Position numbers and translations under genes: made by a program. Positions 43,686-51,934 of a stretch of DNA of 64,000 bases are shown here, piece after piece (within the stretch, counting starts at the first letter, position 1; the number at the start of each line of letters is the position of its first letter). A model generated the notes under the pieces. That model had not been told where the DNA came from, did not search any database, and saw only the letters and a program-made list of their open reading frames with translations. Origin of the DNA: Alistipes sp. (GTDB lineage: Bacteria; Bacteroidota; Bacteroidia; Bacteroidales; Rikenellaceae); assembly GCA_017520545.1 (NCBI GenBank), contig JAFXFM010000018.1, positions 1-64,000 on the forward strand, in the 5' to 3' direction.

Positions 43686-45281
43686 CTATTTTATCTCAAT
43701 TTTCAAAGGTTGAACATCGGAACACTGCGGTCTGCTTACACCAAGCAGATCTGCCAATGTCGAGGATATAAGTTCTGTTGAAACACGTTCCGACACCCGT
43801 TGTGGAGCAATTCCTGCGCCATAAATCATCAACGGAACGTGGCGGTCGTATGCGTATGCCGAGCCCGACATTGCCACACGCTTCGAGTCCGACTCGATAC
43901 GCTCGGGAGCGAGCAAAATCACCACATCGCCCGAACGACGAGGGTTAAATCCATTCTGCAACAGCGCCATTGCACCGCGCGAGAATTGCGCCGAGCGCAT
44001 TGCGATTGCCGTAGTTGTAAGTACTACGCCTCGATATTGCAGAGCGAAGCTTGCCACCTCATTTTGCACCTCGGCGAGGCTCTTCTTATGGTTGTACACC
44101 ACGTCGTGGTTGAGATACAACGACCCGTCGGTATATCCGGCAACCCACGAATCCTGACCGTAGCGTGCACTGAGAAAGGCATTCATTATAATCTCGAATT
44201 GGCGCGTATTAAATCGCACTGCATCGCTATTATCCCTCTCCGAAGGACTTATTCCACTATCCGAGGTGAGCACCACCACCGCATCGTTAGGTTGCGAGAG
44301 TTGCGCATACATAAAGGTCAAAAATTCGCCCAATGCCGCATCTAACGAGTAGAGCATATCCTCGTACTCGATAGAGTCGGTGCCATACTTCTCCGCAACA
44401 ATACGCGGAACATCGAGGCAAAGATTGACAACCTTACACCCATCCTCTATTTTGAGGGGCAGAAGCGATGTTATAGCACGCTTTGCAAACTCGAAAAGCG
44501 CCAAATTTCCCGACGGCGTAGTGAGCAACTTATTTGCCCAACCGTCCGACGCACGCTTCTGCGAACGCTGACGACGCGCATTGTTCTGGTCATAAACTGC
44601 AATATCGGTAGTGTGCGTATTGATATATTTGCTTCGGAGATATTTGCCATACCAGATATCGGTGGTAAATACGTGGTTAAAATCGTCGCTATTGCACCTC
44701 TGTACCCACGTTGGCAAATCCTCCATATAGCAATCTGCCGAGGTCCACTGTCCCTTGCGGTTTACCCAATAGCACTCGCCTCCGCGTCCCGCCAAAATCA
44801 TTGCTGAGAGTGGGTCGTGCGCTACGGTTATAACGCTGCTATTCTTGGACGAAGCAAGCACCGCCTCCGAGAGAGTCTGCGTGGTAAAGTGCTCTGTTGT
44901 GAAGATGTTATCCACCCTCTTATTCGCTACCTCGGTCTGTTGAGACTTCGGCTTACTGCATAGTGTCGAGAAGGTGTTGGTGGTACGGTCGAAGATATCC
45001 GAAGAGAATATGCCGTGCATTGACGGTAGAGTTCCCGTAGCGATTGTCGCCAAACCCGCCTCCGAGGTTGTCGGGGCAAAGTCGGCATAGCACTCCGTGA
45101 AGGAGGCTCCACCATCGCGCAGTCGCAAGAATCCCTCCTTGCTAAAATTCTTCTCGTAGCGAACGATGTCGCCATAACTCAAACCACTCACCACGATATT
45201 TACCATAATGCGTGGTTGCGCTGTGGCGAATGCCACCGCAAAAATCAGCAAAAAGGCTGCTATGTAAACTCTCTGTTTCAT
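43686..45281 (-). CDS. Alkaline-phosphatase-superfamily protein with degenerate active site
   Basis: 531 residues with signal peptide 'MKQRVYIAAFLLIFAVAFATAQ'. Overall layout matches PafA/NPP-type alkaline phosphatases: the nucleophile loop 'FAPTTSEAGLATIATGTLP' (about 69-86), the 'GIFSSDIFDR' that follows, and C-terminal 'YAYDRHVPLMIYG'. However, the metal and nucleophile residues differ from those I know for PafA: the N-terminal 'VVDQ' Asp is replaced by Ser 32 ('VVSGLSYGDIV'), the Thr nucleophile position reads Ser, the 'DxxxH' pair lacks its His ('LDVPRIVAEKYG'), and the 'DH' pair reads 'DS' ('TSDSGIS'). Only the last His remains. Probably a pseudo-enzyme or binding protein. The gene abuts GSCFA with no gap. 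Confidence 0.78.
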   Translation of the reverse strand: MKQRVYIAAFLLIFAVAFATAQPRIMVNIVVSGLSYGDIVRYEKNFSKEGFLRLRDGGASFTECYADFAPTTSEAGLATIATGTLPSMHGIFSSDIFDRTTNTFSTLCSKPKSQQTEVANKRVDNIFTTEHFTTQTLSEAVLASSKNSSVITVAHDPLSAMILAGRGGECYWVNRKGQWTSADCYMEDLPTWVQRCNSDDFNHVFTTDIWYGKYLRSKYINTHTTDIAVYDQNNARRQRSQKRASDGWANKLLTTPSGNLALFEFAKRAITSLLPLKIEDGCKVVNLCLDVPRIVAEKYGTDSIEYEDMLYSLDAALGEFLTFMYAQLSQPNDAVVVLTSDSGISPSERDNSDAVRFNTRQFEIIMNAFLSARYGQDSWVAGYTDGSLYLNHDVVYNHKKSLAEVQNEVASFALQYRGVVLTTTAIAMRSAQFSRGAMALLQNGFNPRRSGDVVILLAPERIESDSKRVAMSGSAYAYDRHVPLMIYGAGIAPQRVSERVSTELISSTLADLLGVSRPQCSDVQPLKIEIK

Positions 45282-46238
45282 CTACAAATGTTTCTCAAAA
45301 GCCTCACGTTCGGAGGCAAAATCCACATCGTTGGGCATTATTGCTATCTTCTCCAACATTTTGCGACAGAACGCCCTGTGCGCCTCGCTGTCAGGATTAA
45401 ACGGACGATGCTGCGAGGCTGCCACAATCTGCTCTATTTTGGGCAGTAATTCCCGTGCTTTGTCCGTCAAGGCATACTCGCAAAAACGCTCCCATACATA
45501 CTCCACCGCCATCTTTGACGGGTGAGCCAAGTCATCGGCATAGTAGCGATAGTCGCGCAAGTCGTCAATCAAAATCTCGTACGACGGAAAATAGTGCGCA
45601 TTTCCGTACTGCGCCACCAGTTCTTCCACCGCCAAGCGCAATATGGCTTTGCTGACGCTATTATCCTGCAAACCATCGCCCAAGTGTCGCACAGGACTTA
45701 CAGTCAAAACAACCTGTTTATCTCGCAAAATACCCTCGAAGAGTGTTTTGTATCGCTCGACAATCTCTTTGACCGACAATCGTCTGCGCTCGAACTCCTT
45801 TGCAGGCTGTTTATGGCAATTCGCCACCACTCTACCCTCTCGCTCATAGACCCAAGCCGTACCGAAGGTCAAAATCACCCACTCGGCATCGTGCAGAGCT
45901 TTCGAGCCTTGCGCTACTGCCTGATTGAGATTAGCGAATATCTCTGTATGCGTCTTGCCATCGAGCGAGGAGTGTGCATCGAAGGAGAAAAATCCCTCTC
46001 TACCCTCTCGTATATCGCACACGGCAAATGCCTTTATATTGTCTAATCTTTCAATAGCACTCGCAATCGAAAGCGGATTAAACAGCACCCCGAAAGGATT
46101 TGTCGTAACCGAAAATTTCGCCCTCAGCAGTCGTTCCGAGATGCTCTCGGCAAAACACGAGCCCAGCGTAAAAATTTTTGCGCTATGGTCTATCCCCTCT
46201 GCAAGCGGTTCAAACGATATTTCGGTACGAAATTTCAT
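45282..46238 (-). CDS. GSCFA-domain protein
   Basis: 318 residues from ATG 46238 (a TTG one codon earlier opens the frame). The name-giving motif is 'TLGSCFAESISERL' at about 26-39, and 'VILTFGTAWVYE' and 'LTVSPVRHLGDG' are further family blocks. GSCFA proteins are SGNH/GDSL-like hydrolases or esterases; the 'GSCF' Ser would be the nucleophile and the 'SPVRH' His a catalytic partner. No signal peptide, so it acts inside the cell. The substrate is unknown. The stop codon is immediately followed by the start of the phosphatase-like gene, so the two are translationally coupled. Confidence 0.88.
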   Translation of the reverse strand: MKFRTEISFEPLAEGIDHSAKIFTLGSCFAESISERLLRAKFSVTTNPFGVLFNPLSIASAIERLDNIKAFAVCDIREGREGFFSFDAHSSLDGKTHTEIFANLNQAVAQGSKALHDAEWVILTFGTAWVYEREGRVVANCHKQPAKEFERRRLSVKEIVERYKTLFEGILRDKQVVLTVSPVRHLGDGLQDNSVSKAILRLAVEELVAQYGNAHYFPSYEILIDDLRDYRYYADDLAHPSKMAVEYVWERFCEYALTDKARELLPKIEQIVAASQHRPFNPDSEAHRAFCRKMLEKIAIMPNDVDFASEREAFEKHL

Positions 46239-46287
46239 CAAGCACGAAAAGTTATTCCCTCTGACGACTCTAACGCCTCTAATAGTT

Positions 46288-47967
46288 CTATTTATTAATT
46301 TTTGCCCACGAGTCCTTCAAGGTTACGGTGCGGTTAAATACCAAGTGCTCGGCTGTCGAGTCGGTATCAGGGCAGAAGTAGCCCACACGCTCAAACTGGT
46401 ATGTTGTGCCGATAGGTGCATCTTTCAATGCCGGCTCCAAGTAGCCCTTCGTAACAATCAACGACTCCGGATTGAGGTTGTCCTGCCAAGAGGTCTGTCC
46501 CTCCGAAGTATCGTATGGGTCCTCTGTCTTGAACAGTGGGTTGTACAAGCGAATCTCCGCCTCCACAGCGTGTTCTGCCGACACCCAATGAATAACACCC
46601 TTCACACGACGGCCGTCGCTCGATGAGCCCTCGCCCGACATTGGGTCGTACGAGCAGCGCAACTCAACAACATTGCCCTCCTCGTCCTTGATAACCTCGT
46701 CGCACTTGATAAGGTACGAGTAGCGCAAACGCACCTCGTTGCCCGGCGAAAGACGGAAGTATTTCTTTGGCGGATTCTCCATAAAGTCGTCGCGCTCAAT
46801 GTAGAGCACCTTCGAGAATGGCACTTCGCGCATACCTGCCTCCTCATTCTCTGGGTTATTGACCGCCTTGCGCATCTCGACCTTGCCCTCTTCCCAATTT
46901 GTGATAACTACTTTGAGTGGGTTCAACACCGCCATACGACGCTCGGCAACCTTGTTCAAATCCTCGCGAACGCAGTACTCCATCTTACCCAAGTCAATTA
47001 CGTTGTCGCGCTTTGCGACACCCACCATCTCGGCAAATGCACGCACCGAAGCCGGAGTGTAGCCCTTACGACGCAATGCGCAAATCGTCGGCATACGTGG
47101 GTCGTCCCAACCCGATACAGCACCCTCTTGAACGAGTTTCAGAAGGTTGCGCTTCGACATCATCGTATAGGTCAAATTCAGACGAGCAAACTCGTACTGA
47201 TGCGATGGATATATCTCCAACGCCTCGATAAACCAATCGTACAATGGGCGGTGCACGTCGAACTCCAAAGTACAAATCGAGTGAGTGATATTCTCGATCG
47301 AGTCGCTCTGTCCGTGAGCGTAGTCGTACATCGGATAGATACACCACTTATTGCCCGTGCGGTGGTGCTCGGTGTGCAGTATACGGTACATAATAGGGTC
47401 GCGGAAGAGCATATTAGGATGCGCCATATCAATCTTTGCACGCAACACCTTCTCGCCATCGGCAAATTCGCCGGCACGCATACGCTCGAACAAGTCGAGG
47501 TTCTCCTCTACCGAGCGATCGCGCCAAGGCGACGGCTTACCCGGCTCCGAAACAGTACCACGATTCAGTCGAATCTCCTCCTGTGTCTGGTCATCGACAT
47601 ACGCCAAGCCCTTCTTGATAAGGACGATTGCCCAATCGTAGAGTTGGTCGAAGTAGTCCGACGCATAACGCTCAATAGCCCAATCGAAACCGAGCCACTT
47701 GATATCGCGCTTAATCGAATCTACATACTCGGTATCCTCTTTTACAGGGTTGGTATCGTCGAAACGAAGGTTGCACTTACCGCCATACTTCTTCGCCAAA
47801 CCGAAGTTGATGCAGATACTCTTTGCGTGTCCGATGTGGAGGTAGCCGTTTGGCTCCGGTGGAAATCGTGTCTGCACGTGCGATAAACCATTCGCAATAG
47901 ACTCCTCAATAATCTCTTCGAGAAAGTTCAAAGATTTTTCCTTGACTTCAACATTTTCATTAGCCAT
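46288..47967 (-). CDS. glnS: Glutaminyl-tRNA synthetase
   Basis: 559 residues from ATG 47967 ('[11 protein letters not shown]'); an ATG three codons upstream is less likely. Class I motifs are present: '[15 protein letters not shown]' (HIGH) and '[13 protein letters not shown]' (KMSKS equivalent). The GlnRS-type anticodon-binding beta-barrels follow ('[12 protein letters not shown]'). It charges tRNA-Gln directly with glutamine, so this organism need not use the Glu-tRNA amidotransferase route for Gln. Discriminating features against GltX are the '[13 protein letters not shown]' form and the C-terminal barrels. It lies between the outer-membrane protein gene and GSCFA on one strand. Confidence 0.96.
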   Translation of the reverse strand: MANENVEVKEKSLNFLEEIIEESIANGLSHVQTRFPPEPNGYLHIGHAKSICINFGLAKKYGGKCNLRFDDTNPVKEDTEYVDSIKRDIKWLGFDWAIERYASDYFDQLYDWAIVLIKKGLAYVDDQTQEEIRLNRGTVSEPGKPSPWRDRSVEENLDLFERMRAGEFADGEKVLRAKIDMAHPNMLFRDPIMYRILHTEHHRTGNKWCIYPMYDYAHGQSDSIENITHSICTLEFDVHRPLYDWFIEALEIYPSHQYEFARLNLTYTMMSKRNLLKLVQEGAVSGWDDPRMPTICALRRKGYTPASVRAFAEMVGVAKRDNVIDLGKMEYCVREDLNKVAERRMAVLNPLKVVITNWEEGKVEMRKAVNNPENEEAGMREVPFSKVLYIERDDFMENPPKKYFRLSPGNEVRLRYSYLIKCDEVIKDEEGNVVELRCSYDPMSGEGSSSDGRRVKGVIHWVSAEHAVEAEIRLYNPLFKTEDPYDTSEGQTSWQDNLNPESLIVTKGYLEPALKDAPIGTTYQFERVGYFCPDTDSTAEHLVFNRTVTLKDSWAKINK

Positions 47968-47976
47968 AATTCTCAC

Positions 47977-48121
47977 TTTACTTTTAGCTATTAGCCATTA
48001 GCCATTGGCTATTAGTTGATTAAAATTTATTTTTATTATTCGTTTATTTTTATTCTCTTCTGTTCTCTTACCTTTATCACGGCGCAAACCCTTACTTGCC
48101 TTTACTTGCCCTTAATAGCCC
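47977..48121. repeat. Heptamer-type repeats upstream of glnS
   Basis: TTAGCCA units at about 47983-48015, and units of the CCTTACTTGCC type at about 48088-48130. No TAnnTTTG box was found on the minus strand, so glnS may rely on readthrough from the upstream gene. Confidence 0.6.
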
Positions 48122-49204
48122 TTACTTGCCGTTATTAAATGGCGCTTTCTTTTCATATAGTTTCGGGGCGATATTCACTCCGAGAGCCACTATCTGCTGG
48201 GTATACAGTCGTTTGCCGTCGGTCTTCAGCACCATCTCAGCCTTAACCTTTATGCGCTCCTTCCAAAAGGTCTGCTCGTAGCCTATGCCCGTGCGGTTGT
48301 ATATTCCGCTCGGCGTACCATAGAAAGGATCCGAGGCGTAGAGATCTGCGCCATATATCGTACCCTCCTTGCCCACCGAGTTGTATAGCGGTTGCAAGTT
48401 TTTGCCGACATAGATATTGTTCGAGATAAATACACCCCAGCGGCTCATTCGGAAGAACAATTCGCCACCCATCGGAGTTTGCCAGCCCCCCCCCGCAAGC
48501 CTATCACGCTGCAACGACTGCAAATAGCCGAGGCGGATATCGAAGTCGAAAAAGGCATTGAAATCGACTCCGATGTATGGGTTTATTGTGATATTATCCA
48601 CTACATTATGCTGAAAATCGGCACGATTGGCGTAGTGTTGCATCGCTGCCGAAGCGCCCGCATACATAACCTTCGCAAATCGTCCCTCGCCCGAAAAGAG
48701 TATGCGGAACTGCTCGCGTGTTTGGGCGGAGTACATTCCGTTCCAATCGACCGCCAACTCGGCAAAGCCAATTTTATCGCTATATTGCAGAGCCAAACCC
48801 TGCACCAAGCGATTGTCTGCCAACCACGCACTGCTGAAAAATGCCTCCGAGTAGCGACCTATCATCTTCTCGCGACGGAACAGACCCGCCACTGCACCAT
48901 ACTTCTCACCGTGATATTGGTAGTAGGCGACAAGCCCGATATCGTCGAGGAAGCGCGCCGAGCCGAACATCTTCTGCATATTGACACCTGCACCGAGCGA
49001 GTGTTTCTCGTTCCACTCGAATCGCAAAACGGGCGCAAGCGAGATGCCGAACATCGTCTCGGACGAACCGAGGTTGCTGCCCGAGTACTCGGTATTGTCG
49101 AAATCGAAGTCGAACGAGGTATCCAAATAGAGTCGCTCGCTCTGTGCTAATGCACTGAGTGATAACAATAAAGCCCCTATAAGTATGATACTCTTTCTAA
49201 CCAT
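48122..49204 (-). CDS. Outer membrane beta-barrel protein of unknown function
   Basis: 360 residues from ATG 49204 ('MVRKSIILIGALLLSLSALAQ'), which gives a standard signal peptide; the longer frame to 49234 would start inside the -7 box. Alternating aromatic strands dominate ('SLGAGVNMQKMFG', 'LGYLQSLQRDRLAGGGW'), and the protein is probably a 12- to 16-stranded barrel. I recognise no family. A run of seven cytosines on the plus strand at about 48488 corresponds to glycines in 'AGGGWQ' in the coding strand. It probably heads the transcript that continues into glnS. Confidence 0.7.
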   Translation of the reverse strand: MVRKSIILIGALLLSLSALAQSERLYLDTSFDFDFDNTEYSGSNLGSSETMFGISLAPVLRFEWNEKHSLGAGVNMQKMFGSARFLDDIGLVAYYQYHGEKYGAVAGLFRREKMIGRYSEAFFSSAWLADNRLVQGLALQYSDKIGFAELAVDWNGMYSAQTREQFRILFSGEGRFAKVMYAGASAAMQHYANRADFQHNVVDNITINPYIGVDFNAFFDFDIRLGYLQSLQRDRLAGGGWQTPMGGELFFRMSRWGVFISNNIYVGKNLQPLYNSVGKEGTIYGADLYASDPFYGTPSGIYNRTGIGYEQTFWKERIKVKAEMVLKTDGKRLYTQQIVALGVNIAPKLYEKKAPFNNGK

Positions 49205-49231
49205 TTCGCAAGTACGCGCGCATAAATCGGT

Positions 49232-49239
49232 CAAAAATA
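49232..49239 (-). promoter_or_regulatory. -7 box (TATTTTTG) of the outer-membrane protein gene
   Basis: Minus-strand TATTTTTG, 27 nt before ATG 49204. It overlaps the upstream alternative start 49234, which argues for the shorter protein. Confidence 0.5.
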
Positions 49240-49262
49240 GTGAAAATTTTTGAAATAATGAT

Positions 49263-49270
49263 TACTTTTG
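49263..49270 (+). promoter_or_regulatory. -7 box (TACTTTTG) of the TrmH-family gene
   Basis: TACTTTTG, about 110 nt before ATG 49382. The leader contains TTAGCCA-type repeats (49278-49306) and an interspersed palindrome (49321-49361). Confidence 0.5.
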
Positions 49271-49320
49271 TGCGAAAAAATAGCCAATGGCTAATGGTCA
49301 ATGGCTAATCGCCCCTGAAA

Positions 49321-49361
49321 GAGGGAGATTGCCACGGCTTGTACCAAGCCTCGCAATGACG
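49321..49361. repeat. Interspersed imperfect palindrome, copy 2
   Basis: GAGGGAGATTGCCACGGCTT, then GTACCAAGCC and TCGCAATGACG. Same family as 3559-3600. It lies in the leader of the TrmH-family gene. Confidence 0.65.
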
Positions 49362-49381
49362 ATATTATAGCGATTTACGAT

Positions 49382-49912
49382 ATGAAAAAGACAACTAATG
49401 CCGAACTTGGCCGCCCTTCGGTCGAGGAGTTTCGCAAGATGGAGAAAATGCCCGTAGTGGTGGTTTTGGACAATGTTCGTTCCGCCCAAAATGTGGGTGC
49501 ATTTTTCCGCACGGGCGACGCTTTTGCAGTCGAGAAAATAGCCCTCTGCGGCATCACCGCAACACCCCCTTCACGCGAGATTCACAAGAGTTCGTTGGGT
49601 GCCGAATTTTCGGTCGAATGGGCACACTTTGCCAGCACCGTCGAGTGCGTGCAACAACTTAAAAGTGAGGGATATACCATTGTCGCTATCGAGCAGATTG
49701 CGGAGTCGGTGATGTTGGATAAGTTCGAGCCTGTTTCGGGCGAAAAATATGCCCTTGTTTTCGGCAACGAAGTGGAGGGCGTAGCGCAAGAGGTGGTCGA
49801 TGTTTGCGACTCGGCAATCGAGATACCTCAACTCGGCACCAAACATTCGCTCAATGTCTCGGTTTCGGGCAGCGTGGTACTGTGGAAATTCTTTGAAAAT
49901 TTCCACAATTAA
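49382..49912 (+). CDS. TrmH-family (SPOUT) RNA 2'-O-methyltransferase
   Basis: 176 residues, cytoplasmic. The three SPOUT motifs are clear: motif 1 'VLDNVRSAQNVGAFFRTGDA' (about 28-47), motif 2 'ALVFGNEVEGVA' (about 129-140) and motif 3 'IPQLGTKHSLNVSVSGSVVL' (about 149-168). These form the SAM-binding knot. Family members methylate ribose 2'-OH groups of tRNA or rRNA. The protein lacks an extra N-terminal RNA-binding domain, like the short TrmL-type members, but which nucleotide is modified cannot be told. Ends before a strong terminator and the palindrome region. Confidence 0.9.
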   Translation: MKKTTNAELGRPSVEEFRKMEKMPVVVVLDNVRSAQNVGAFFRTGDAFAVEKIALCGITATPPSREIHKSSLGAEFSVEWAHFASTVECVQQLKSEGYTIVAIEQIAESVMLDKFEPVSGEKYALVFGNEVEGVAQEVVDVCDSAIEIPQLGTKHSLNVSVSGSVVLWKFFENFHN

Positions 49913-49941
49913 AAATTAAAAATGCAGAATGTAGAATTAGG

Positions 49942-49975
49942 GGCAATGAATCAATTCATTGCTCTTTTCTTTTTA
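49942..49975 (+). terminator. Terminator of the TrmH-family gene
   Basis: GCAATGAATCAATTCATTGC is a perfect palindrome followed by TCTTTTCTTTTT, 30 nt after the stop. Confidence 0.8.
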
Positions 49976-50430
49976 TTCGCAAAATGGTCTATTGCAAACA
50001 AACAAATGCACTCAGAAAACAACTCGCAAAACTAACCAAACACATTACAAACATCGTAATTAAATTTTATCTCTTAATTTAACAATCTGTATCATTAAAT
50101 TTTAGGACAAAAAGAGTGCGGACTAAATTCGTCTATTGGAAATTGAGGTCTTCGACTACCTGTGCACCCAAATATACGGAATAAAGCCCACACCAACTTA
50201 CGATGTGAGCGTCAAACTCTATTCCACGGGCGCAATTTTGAAAGTGTCGAAGTTTCAATTTCCCAAAATAAGAATTAACGCTTTTTTATCTCTATATGTC
50301 TCTATTGTCTATTATCCAGCCATTGGCAAAATTTTATTTCCAGTTTAACTAATTGCAAAGTTAAGAACTTATTTTTGTTTTCGCAAAAGAATGGGGCATA
50401 TAAAAAGCTAAAACGTCCTACTCTTTGCCG
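49976..50430. other. Gene-free AT-rich stretch
   Basis: No gene can be supported. One open frame starting at TTG 50136 (70 codons, to 50348) has no ATG, no close relative I can recall and no clear ribosome-binding site; it may be the end of a decayed gene. The remainder is AT-rich without hairpins of note. Confidence 0.6.
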
Positions 50431-51078
50431 GGTATCGTTTTCAATACCCAAGATTATCGTGTGTTATTTCTTTTGTTTCCTAGGTATCGTTTTCGATACC
50501 TGAGTTGGCGGCAGGTGTCCTTTTTTTGTGCTGGGTATCGTTTTCGATACCTATGTTAGTGGGCATAAATTCCCCTACTCTCTGCTGGGTATCGTTTTCG
50601 ATACCTATGTTAGCGTGGCGGCATTCCTCTTACGTGCCGGGTATCGTTTTCGGTACCTATGTGGGTGTGGGGCGGTGCTCCTCTTCTGTGCCGGGTATCG
50701 TTTTCGATACCTATGACAATGAATGACAATCGCTCCCTTTGGTCGCTGAATGACAATCAATGACAATCGTTCGCTTACGCTCACTGAACGACAAGCCGAC
50801 AAGTTATTATTTAATGCCATTAAGCAGTCGCAGACTGCGCTGTCATTCGGTACCATTCAGGGCGAAGCCCGAATGCTATTTAATACCTCACTCCATTGCC
50901 AGGTATCGTTTTCGATACCCGTGTTGGCATAGCGGCATTCCTCTTACGTGCCGGGTATCGTTTTCGATACCTATGTTAATGTGCATAGATTTCTCCTCCT
51001 CTCTGCTGGGTATCGTTTTCGATACCCGTGTTGGCGTGGCGGCATTCCTCTTACGTGCTGGGTATCGTTTTCGATACC
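50431..51078. repeat. Palindrome array, left arm (ten GGTATCG units)
   Basis: Ten copies of GGTATCGTTTTCGATACC or close variants start at 50431, 50483, 50534, 50588, 50640, 50694, 50902, 50954, 51009 and 51061. Eight of the nine steps are 51-55 bp; the ninth is 208 bp, about four times 52. The DNA between copies is itself related (TATGTTAGTGTGGCGGCATT and variants), so the true unit is about 52 bp, one part palindrome and two parts semi-conserved spacer. The 190 bp from 50712 to 50901 interrupt the pattern with GAATGACAAT-type repeats. All copies have the TTTT orientation. The array ends 15 bp from the stop codon of the small HTH gene. Confidence 0.95.
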
Positions 51079-51092
51079 TTCTAGTAAGAGAA

Positions 51093-51317
51093 TTACAGTA
51101 AGTGTGTTTCGGAGAGTTCTTTACCGAGTTTTTGTATAAAATTTTCTATATTAACGATCCGGTCAGCCGATGGTCGCTTTGAACCATTAATGTAGTTGCG
51201 AAATAGGGTTTCGTTTACCCCCATAGCCTTTGCAACTTGCCCTGCATTCAATTCGGGAAATCGCTCAAATAACCACCCAATAGGGTTCTCTTTTTTGAAA
51301 AATTCTTCGTTTGTCAT
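51093..51317 (-). CDS. Small helix-turn-helix protein inside the palindrome array
   Basis: 74 residues. 'LNAGQVAKAMGVNETLFRNY' followed by 'INGSKRPSADRIVNIENFI' reads as an XRE/lambda-repressor-like HTH: a Gln-Val-Ala helix, a turn at Gly-Val-Asn, a recognition helix, and the 'YINGSKRPS' tail of this class. It is DNA-binding with no visible effector domain. It has its own -33/-7 promoter (51341-51371) and a leader of about 20 nt. Palindrome arrays flank it on both sides: one copy ends 15 bp past its stop, another begins 6 bp beyond its -33 box. I infer that it binds the palindrome and controls itself; that is unproven. It could be an orphan antitoxin or phage-type repressor, but no partner gene is adjacent. 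Confidence 0.8.
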   Translation of the reverse strand: MTNEEFFKKENPIGWLFERFPELNAGQVAKAMGVNETLFRNYINGSKRPSADRIVNIENFIQKLGKELSETHLL

Positions 51318-51340
51318 AATTATATGGTGTTACTATATTG

Positions 51341-51371
51341 CAAAAGTACTCCAAAAACATAATATTTCCAA
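51341..51371 (-). promoter_or_regulatory. Promoter of the small HTH gene
   Basis: Minus strand TTG (51371-51369), 20 nt, then TACTTTTG (51348-51341). The nearest palindrome copy starts at 51378, right upstream of the -33 box, where a bound protein would contact RNA polymerase. Confidence 0.7.
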
Positions 51372-51377
51372 CTGTTG

Positions 51378-51630
51378 GGTATCGAAAACAATACCCAGCA
51401 GAGGAAGCAAACCACCAAGTAACGCAGGTATCGAAAACGATACCCAATATACGAGAGAAACGCTGCCACGCACAAGAGGGAGAACTCTTCGACCTCGCAG
51501 GTATCTAAAACAATACCCGACAATGCAGGAGTCTATTTCCAAGTAACACCCCACGTTGATACGAGTATCGAAAACAATGCCCAGCAGAGGAAGCAAACCA
51601 CCAAGTAACGCAGGTATCGAAAATGATACC
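51378..51630. repeat. Palindrome array, right arm (five inverted units)
   Basis: Five copies in the opposite, AAAA orientation start at 51378, 51427, 51500, 51564 and 51613, with steps of 49, 73, 64 and 49 bp. They are more decayed (CAATACC, GGTATCT and AGTATCG variants) than the left arm. Spacer sequences such as CAGCAGAGGAAGCAAACCAC occur twice and are the reverse complement of spacer motifs in the left arm, so the two arms face each other across the HTH gene. Confidence 0.92.
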
Positions 51631-51814
51631 CGACAATAAGGAAAGGTGTGCAAGAACTCTTTACTAACCCCTAATAGCCATTACTTGCCGTTAATGGCTC
51701 TTATTGTAAAAAAAACTTTTAGTTTTTAATTTTTAATTTTTAATTTTGTGCTGTGAAACGAAACCTCTAACAATTGGAGGTAACAGCGGTACTAAAAGTC
51801 ATAAAATCAGAGGC
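51631..51814. other. Leader region of prfB
   Basis: Holds heptamer-type tracts (CCATTACTTGCCGTTAATGG; ATTTTTA units at 51718-51745), a possible -7 box at 51741-51748 and a small hairpin CCTC-TAACAATTG-GAGG. No gene is seen. If the -7 box is used, the prfB leader is about 180 nt and includes element B. Confidence 0.6.
51741..51748 (+). promoter_or_regulatory. Putative -7 box (TAATTTTG) of prfB
   Basis: TAATTTTG fits TAnnTTTG but sits in an ATTTTTA repeat tract, where the motif could arise by chance. Confidence 0.4.
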
Positions 51815-51915
51815 GGTTAGGCTATTTTCTTGCCAAGCAAGGAGCCGAATCCGCAGCATACTTGGGCGTATGTGAGGAATTTGGCTACCGCAGATTGGTG
51901 AGAAAAGAGTTAACC
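51815..51915 (+). promoter_or_regulatory. Nested inverted-repeat element B in the prfB leader
   Basis: Four tiers pair: GGTTA/TAACC, TTTTCTTGCCAA/TTGGTGAGAAAA, GCCGAATCC/GGAATTTGGC, and the tip CATAC/GTATG. It ends 19 nt before the prfB ATG. Stem sequences differ from elements A and C but pair just as well, so base pairing appears to have been kept. Transcribed as RNA it would form a long hairpin next to the prfB start. Confidence 0.75.
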
Positions 51916-51934
51916 GAAATGATTTTTTAATTTT

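Noticed and set aside
50136..50348. 70-codon frame in the gap after the TrmH-family gene
   Set aside because: Starts with TTG, has no promoter or ribosome-binding site and no family I recognise; kept only as a possible relic in the gap description.
50505..50726. Open reading frame with repeated 'VSFSIPML' motifs
   Set aside because: It is a translation of the palindrome units. Several frames are open, spacings are not constant multiples of three, and no start signals are seen.
50431..51078. CRISPR array (regular 18-bp repeats with about 34-bp spacers)
   Set aside because: The repeats are perfect palindromes shorter than usual, the spacers are related to one another, and no cas gene is present.
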